Positions 58,929 to 64,000 of a stretch of DNA of 64,000 bases are shown piece after piece. Position 1 is the first letter of the stretch; every line of letters starts with the position of its first letter. This DNA comes from BM003 sp963699835 (GTDB lineage: Bacteria; Pseudomonadota; Gammaproteobacteria; Steroidobacterales; BM003). The notes beneath the pieces are model-generated. The model was not told where the DNA came from, made no database searches, and saw only the letters and a program-made list of their open reading frames with translations. The stretch covers positions 1 to 64,000 of the forward strand of contig CAVOVJ010000011.1 of the NCBI GenBank assembly GCA_963699835.1, in the 5' to 3' direction. The position numbers were made by a program, and so were the translations under genes.

Positions 58929-61900
58929 AGGCGATACTCGGAATTCTCAAAAACCGCTGGGTGTTGGCTTCGCTCGGTCTCATTGCGATCGCGTTGCTGA
59001 TATTTTTTCTCGGCCCGTTGTTCGGCTTCGCCGACAGCCGGCCGTTGCAGAGCGTCGCCGCGCGGCTGATCACGATCCTGGTGATCGTTCTGGTGTGGCT
59101 CGCGGTGCAGGTCGTGCGCCTGCTGCGCGCCAGCCGCGCTTCAAAGCAACTGGCCGAGGGCATCGTCGAAGCCGATGCGGCGGCGGAGCCAGAACCGGAC
59201 CGCTCGGCCGAGGAAGTCGAGGCGTTGCGTGAGCGCTTCGAGGAGGCGGTAAGTGTTCTCAAGAAGTCGCCCGGGGCGGAAGGACGCGGGCTGTACGATC
59301 TGCCGTGGTACATCATTATTGGCCCGCCCGGGTCGGGAAAGACGACGGCGCTGGTTAATTCCGGATTGCGTTTTCCGCTTTCCGAACGCTTTGGCAAGGA
59401 AGCGTTGCGCGGGGTTGGAGGCACTCGTAATTGCGACTGGTGGTTTACTGACGAGGCGATTCTGCTCGACACCGCCGGACGCTACACGACCCAGGACAGC
59501 CATGCGGATACGGATCGCAGCGCCTGGCGCGGATTCCTCGATCTGCTGAAAAAGTACCGCCGCCGACGCCCGATAAACGGCGTGCTGGTCGCGATCAGCC
59601 TGTCCGACCTGATGACGCTCAGTGATCAGGAACGACACAATCATGCGGTTGCGATCAAGGAACGCATTCAGGAACTGGACAAGCATTTCGGAATTCGCTT
59701 CCCGGTGTACCTGATGTTTACCAAATGCGATCTGGTGGCCGGGTTCATGGAGTTTTTTGACGATCTCGACCGCACCGGCCGCGAACAGGTCTGGGGTACG
59801 ACCTTTCCCCTCGACGATACGCCCGGCGATGTGCCGGTTGAGCGCTTCGCCGCCGAATTCGATGCGTTGGTCGAGCGCCTCGATGAGCGGTTGCTCGAAC
59901 GTCTTTCGAACGAGCGCGATTTGCGCCGGCGCAATCTCATTTATGGTTTCGCGCGCCAGATGGCCAGCCTGAAGCACACGATGAACGGTTTTCTCGAGAC
60001 GATATTTCGCGGCAGTCGATTCGAGCAAACACCGATGTTGCGTGGCGTCTACTTTACCAGCGGCACCCAGGAGGGCGCGCCTATCGATCGTCTGATGGGT
60101 ACCATAGCGCGCACCTTTGGGCTGGATCAGCAGGCCCTGCCGACTTTTTCCGGCCAGGGTCGAAGTTACTTCATCACCAGTCTGTTGCGCAGGGTGGTCT
60201 TCAACGAGTCCGAGATTGCCGGGACCAATCGTAAGCTCGAAGGCCGGCGGGCATGGTTGCAGCGGGCCGCATATGCCGCCGTGTTCGTGCTTTTCGCGGC
60301 GCTGCTGGCGGGGTGGGGCGCGAGTTATTTCAATAATCTGAAGTATCTCGACAGGGTGGCGGAGACGGTGCCGGCGGCCAATGCCGAGATTCAGTCGATA
60401 CCCGAGCGCGGCCGCGATGTCGTGGAAGTGCTCCCCGCGCTGAACGCGGTGCGTGATCTTCCCGGCGGTTATGCCGAGCGCGACGCGGGTACCCCGTTTC
60501 TCCACGGCCTCGGTTTGTACCAGGGTGACAAGGTCGGCAAGCAGGCCAGCGAAGCTTATCGGCGGGTCCTGGACGGCCAGCTGCTTGCCGAGAATCCTGT
60601 TGCGTATCGAGCAGCAGATCGATCAGACGGGAGTGCCACTCGATTACACCTACGAAGCCCTCAAAACCTATCTTCGCTTTGCCTCCGAAGAGCATTACAG
60701 TGCCGCGGACATTGGCGCATGGGTGACGCTCGACTGGGACAATACGCTTCATCGCGAGATCGGCAGCGAGCGGCTCAACGAGTTGAAGGAGCACCTGGCC
60801 GCATTGCTCGAAGTACAGGCGACACCGTTGCCAATACCGCTTGATCGGGCGGTCGTTGCGCGTGCGCGCCAGCGTCTCCAGCAAGTGCCGATAGAGGAGC
60901 GAGTCTACGCCAGATTGAAATACTCGAATCTCGATAAGGAACTGGCTGACTTCAATATTCTCGACGCCGCGGGACAGGATGCTGCGCTGGTTTTCACCCG
61001 GGTGAGCGGCAAGGCGCTGAGCGAGGGCATCCCTGGTCTGTTTACGAAGCCAGGCTACCGCATGTTGTTCACCGATATGAATAACCTGCAGGTGTTGCGC
61101 GAGCTGTCCGCCGAAGAGTGGGTGCTGCGTGACGACGTCGAGCTTTCTGAGCTAGGCAACCTCGCCGCATTGTTTGCCAATGTTCGTGAACTGTATCTCG
61201 ACGACTATGCCGATCAGTACGAAGCGCTGGTGGCGGATGTGCAACTGGCGCCGTTTGCCGATGCCAGCGAGGCGGCGCGGATCCTCGATGTCTTGTCGCG
61301 CCCGGATGACTCGCCGTTGCTGCTGCTCGCTCTCGCGATCAGGGAGCAGACCACGCTCGACGACTCCGCCCCGGCGGCGACCGCCAAGGACGAGAGTGCG
61401 GAGGCTGATGACGATGCTTACCGCAAACAACGCGAGCGCCTTGAGGCGGTGCTTGGCGGTCAGGTAAGCGAACCCGAAATTGTGAGAGCGGGGCGCACCT
61501 ATGCCACGGTCGTCGATGAGAGGTTTTCCGACCTCAACAAGCTGGTGGAGGGTGAACGCGGGGCGATGCCGATCCAGCATCTGATGGGTTTACTGCGCGA
61601 GCTGCAGGATTTCATGATGACTGTCGCCAATGAGGAGACGGCCAGCGGTTTGCCAAAGCACGTCGCCGATCAGGGCAGAACTACATTGCGAAAAGTGCAG
61701 TTCGAGGCGGATCGGCAAAAATCGCCGGTCGTCAAGGAAGTGCTCGCCGGGGCAGCGAGCGGTTCGGCCAATATCGCTTTCGGCGGTGTTACCACGCAGA
61801 TCGATGCGCAGTGGCGCTCCGGGCCGCTGAGTTTCTGTCAGCAGGCGATTGCAGGCCGATATCCGGTGGATCCAGGCAGTTCGCGCGAGATCCGGCTCGA

Positions 61901-62495
61901 GGATTTTGGCCGTTTCTTCGGTTATGGCGGGCTGATGGAGACGTTTTTTGACGACTACCTCAAGGATCTCATCGACACCAGTCGTCGCCCGTGGGAGTTA
62001 AAGTCGGCGGGCGGAGATGGCGTGCAGCTCGCGCCGGGTGCGGTCGCGCAGTTCGAACGCGCGCAGCGGATCAAAGAGACGTTTTTCCGTGGCGATTCGG
62101 TGCCGTTTGTCGGTTTCGACTTGTCGCCCGTCAGTATGGATGCCGCTGTTACCCAGTTTACGCTGGTCGTGGACGGGCAAACGGCACGCTACTCGCATGG
62201 TCCGCGAACGACGGACAGTTTTGAGTGGCCGGGCCCGAATGGAACCGGTGAGGTCCGCATCGAAATGGCCCCGGCCGGAACCCAGGCGTTGCGCCAGGAA
62301 AGGGGGCCCTGGGCATGGTTCCGTGTTCTCGACGACTCCAACATCAGCCCGGCGGAGCGTCCTGAGCATTTCAATGTCACTTTTTCACTCGGTGGCCGCA
62401 GCGCCACTTACGAGCTTGTGGCGCGCAGTGCCTTCAATCCGTTCCAGTCAACGGCATTGACCCGGTTCGCGTGCCCGGAATCGTTGACCCGATGA
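58925..62495 (+). CDS. tssM: T6SS inner-membrane protein TssM (IcmF), one frameshift
   Basis: About 1189 aa. Two N-terminal helices (about 12-35 and 40-62), a cytosolic NTPase domain with Walker A G-P-P-G-S-G-K-T-T (about 131-139) and D-T-A-G-R-Y, a third helix near 455, then the large periplasmic region whose C-terminus binds TssJ. A +1 near 60589 (CTTG for CTG) splits the reading; across it G-Q-L-L-P-R-I-L-L-R-I-E-Q-Q is restored. Walker A is intact, unlike in some TssM. Overlaps tagF by ATGA. Confidence 0.92.
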
Positions 62496-63283
62496 GTGTG
62501 GCGCCGCGGCCAGGTTTTTTCGGCAAACTGCCGAGCCATGGTGATTTCGTCACCAGAGGTCTGTCACGGGATTTTACCGAGGGGTGGGACCAGTGGTTGC
62601 AGCATTGCGTGGCGGCAAGCAAGGCCACGCTGGGCGCGGAGTGGACCGATATTTACCTGGTCAGCCCGATCTGGCGTTTTGTCCTATCTGCCGACGTCTG
62701 TGGGTCGTCGGCCTGGGCCGGGATTGTTTTTCCGAGCGTTGACCGCGTCGGCAGATATTTTCCGCTGACAATCGCGGTCGCCACGCTTCCTGGTGCGTTG
62801 CCGTTGCAGATTGTGACGTCCTCAGGGGCATGGTATGCGGCGGCCGAGCAACTCGCATGGGAAGTGCTCGAGGAGGAGGGTTACGATGCAGACCGCCTCG
62901 AACAGGCCGTTGCGGCCCTCGGCGGGATCGAATTCGGCGCGGCGCGACTGAGCTTCGATGCGCAACCCCCGGCCGCCGGCGTAGAAAACGGAGTCGCGGT
63001 TGCCATCGCCGCTGGCGCCACCGTGGGGCAGACGGTACTGGTTTTGGCGCAACAGCTCATTGCCGCGACGATGCCGGGCGGCCACAGTCTTTGGTGGACG
63101 GGTGGATCGGAACAGGTGCCGCCGATGCTGTTTGTCTCCCCCGGCCTGCCCGATCCCGGCTCCTATGCAGGTTTGCTGGATTTCGACCATGCCGCCGGTG
63201 CCGCTGCGGTTCCGATCGGATTCGGCTTGCCCGATGCGGTATCCACGCCGGGCGCCGCGGACGAAGGGGCGGAGGCGGAATGA
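62492..63283 (+). CDS. tagF: T6SS post-translational regulator TagF
   Basis: 263 aa from ATG 62492, which overlaps the tssM stop (ATGA). The domain begins P-G-F-F-G-K-L-P-S-H-G-D-F-V-T-R and contains S-P-I-W-R-F-V-L and R-V-G-R-Y-F-P-L-T. In Pseudomonas TagF represses T6SS independently of kinase/phosphatase, through Fha. Here it is a free protein, not fused to PppA, though the next gene (PppA) overlaps by 4 bp. Ends with an acidic tail. Confidence 0.93.
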   Translation: MSVAPRPGFFGKLPSHGDFVTRGLSRDFTEGWDQWLQHCVAASKATLGAEWTDIYLVSPIWRFVLSADVCGSSAWAGIVFPSVDRVGRYFPLTIAVATLPGALPLQIVTSSGAWYAAAEQLAWEVLEEEGYDADRLEQAVAALGGIEFGAARLSFDAQPPAAGVENGVAVAIAAGATVGQTVLVLAQQLIAATMPGGHSLWWTGGSEQVPPMLFVSPGLPDPGSYAGLLDFDHAAGAAAVPIGFGLPDAVSTPGAADEGAEAE

Positions 63284-64000
63284 GTATTGCCGCGTTCAGG
63301 TGGGAATCAAGTGCGCGGACCGACAAGGGAAACGTCCGGGACCACAACGAAGACGCATGTCTCGAGCTTCCGGGTCGTGGTGTCTGGGTGGTGGCCGACG
63401 GCATGGGCGGACACCAGTCCGGCGATCTCGCGAGCCAGATGGTCGTCGATCTTGTTGCGCAGATTGGCGTCCATGACAGACCGTCCCGGCTTGTCGATTT
63501 CGTAGAGGACGCATTGATGACCGCGAATCGGCGTTTGTACAGAAAATCGCTGGAAGGGGAGCGGCCCACGGTTATTGGCAGTACCGTGGCCGCGCTGCTC
63601 GCAGTGGGCGGCTATGCAATCAGTGCCTGGGCCGGCGACAGCCGCGTCTATCGGCTGCGCGGTGGAGTTCTCGAGCAGGTCAGTCGCGATCACAGCGAGG
63701 TCGAGGAATTGATCGATCAGGGGGTATTGTCGCGTGCGACCGCGGAGGCTCATCCGGCCGCGAACGTGATCACCCGCGCGGTCGGCGGAGCGGAAGATCT
63801 GTATCTGGACCTGGAGTTGTTACAGCTGCAGAATCTCGATCGCTTCCTGTTGTGTAGCGACGGTCTTTACAAGGAACTGACCGAGCAGGAAATCGCCGTG
63901 CTTCTGGCGGATGGAGATTGTAAGGAAGCCTGCAGCCAGCTGCTGGGCACAGCGCTTTCACGAAAGTGCACCGACAATGTCACCGCGCTGGTCGTCGATT
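63280..64000 (+). CDS. pppA: T6SS Ser/Thr phosphatase PppA (partial, runs off the window)
   Basis: At least 240 aa of a PP2C-type metal phosphatase that reverses PpkA phosphorylation. Motifs: R-D-H-N-E-D-A (metal), V-V-A-D-G-M-G-G-H, W-A-G-D-S-R-V-Y, S-R-D-H-S, C-S-D-G-L and, at the cut, C-T-D-N-V-T. The ATG overlaps the tagF stop. The PP2C domain is almost complete; only the C-terminus is missing. The read stays open to the last base. Confidence 0.93.
   Translation, partial: MSIAAFRWESSARTDKGNVRDHNEDACLELPGRGVWVVADGMGGHQSGDLASQMVVDLVAQIGVHDRPSRLVDFVEDALMTANRRLYRKSLEGERPTVIGSTVAALLAVGGYAISAWAGDSRVYRLRGGVLEQVSRDHSEVEELIDQGVLSRATAEAHPAANVITRAVGGAEDLYLDLELLQLQNLDRFLLCSDGLYKELTEQEIAVLLADGDCKEACSQLLGTALSRKCTDNVTALVVD

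Overview
The window reads as a GC-rich chromosome segment of a free-living gammaproteobacterium. The tadA/mltF neighbourhood, a Pla-1/cef-type surface lipase, a PatZ-like acetyltransferase and a full type VI secretion system (T6SS) support that class. I cannot place it to genus; a Woeseia- or Steroidobacter-like lineage is only a guess.

Layout. Bases 1-900 hold a minisatellite of about seven GC-rich units with embedded GAGTTC runs. Bases 1-22 kb hold housekeeping and envelope genes: tadA, a secreted lipase, mltF, several tiny membrane-peptide genes, a YhhN protein, a DUF456 protein, an SLC13 permease, small exported proteins, a DUF900 hydrolase, a porin remnant, a phosphatase, a Pat acetyltransferase, a hydrolase-OsmC fusion, a Rieske protein and a hotdog-like protein. 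Two tRNA genes, Arg(TCG) at 12976 and Ser(CGA) at 23319-23409 (minus strand), are each followed by tandem repeats that begin with the tRNA 3' end, as in the E. coli tyrT rtT repeats. tRNA-Arg is also preceded by three 128-bp tRNA-like repeats.

Bases 23.5-64 kb are one large T6SS locus. A minus-strand FHA gene faces a plus-strand operon tssA-B-C, hcp, tagJ, tssE-F-G-H, then a small protein, a TPR-methyltransferase and a LysM-like protein. A convergent gene encodes a fused TssB/TssC-like sheath paralogue. A spike module follows (vgrG, a 138-aa accessory, a DcrB/Eag-type protein). A minus-strand block carries PAAR, a methyltransferase, a PpkA-like kinase, a lipoprotein hydrolase, a Sel1/coiled-coil/caspase protein and an autotransporter. 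The last operon is a second fha, tssJ-K-L-M, tagF and pppA, with pppA cut by the window end.

Together this gives baseplate, sheath, tube, spike, membrane complex and ClpV, plus a threonine-phosphorylation switch: PpkA, PppA, two FHA proteins, TagF, and a TssL with a Thr at position 14 like the phosphorylated Thr14 of Agrobacterium TssL.

Caution. At least nine genes carry frameshifts, nearly all net +1 insertions, several in homopolymers, and reading continues cleanly in the new frame. I think most are sequencing or assembly errors, so I list these genes as whole loci with the frameshifts noted.
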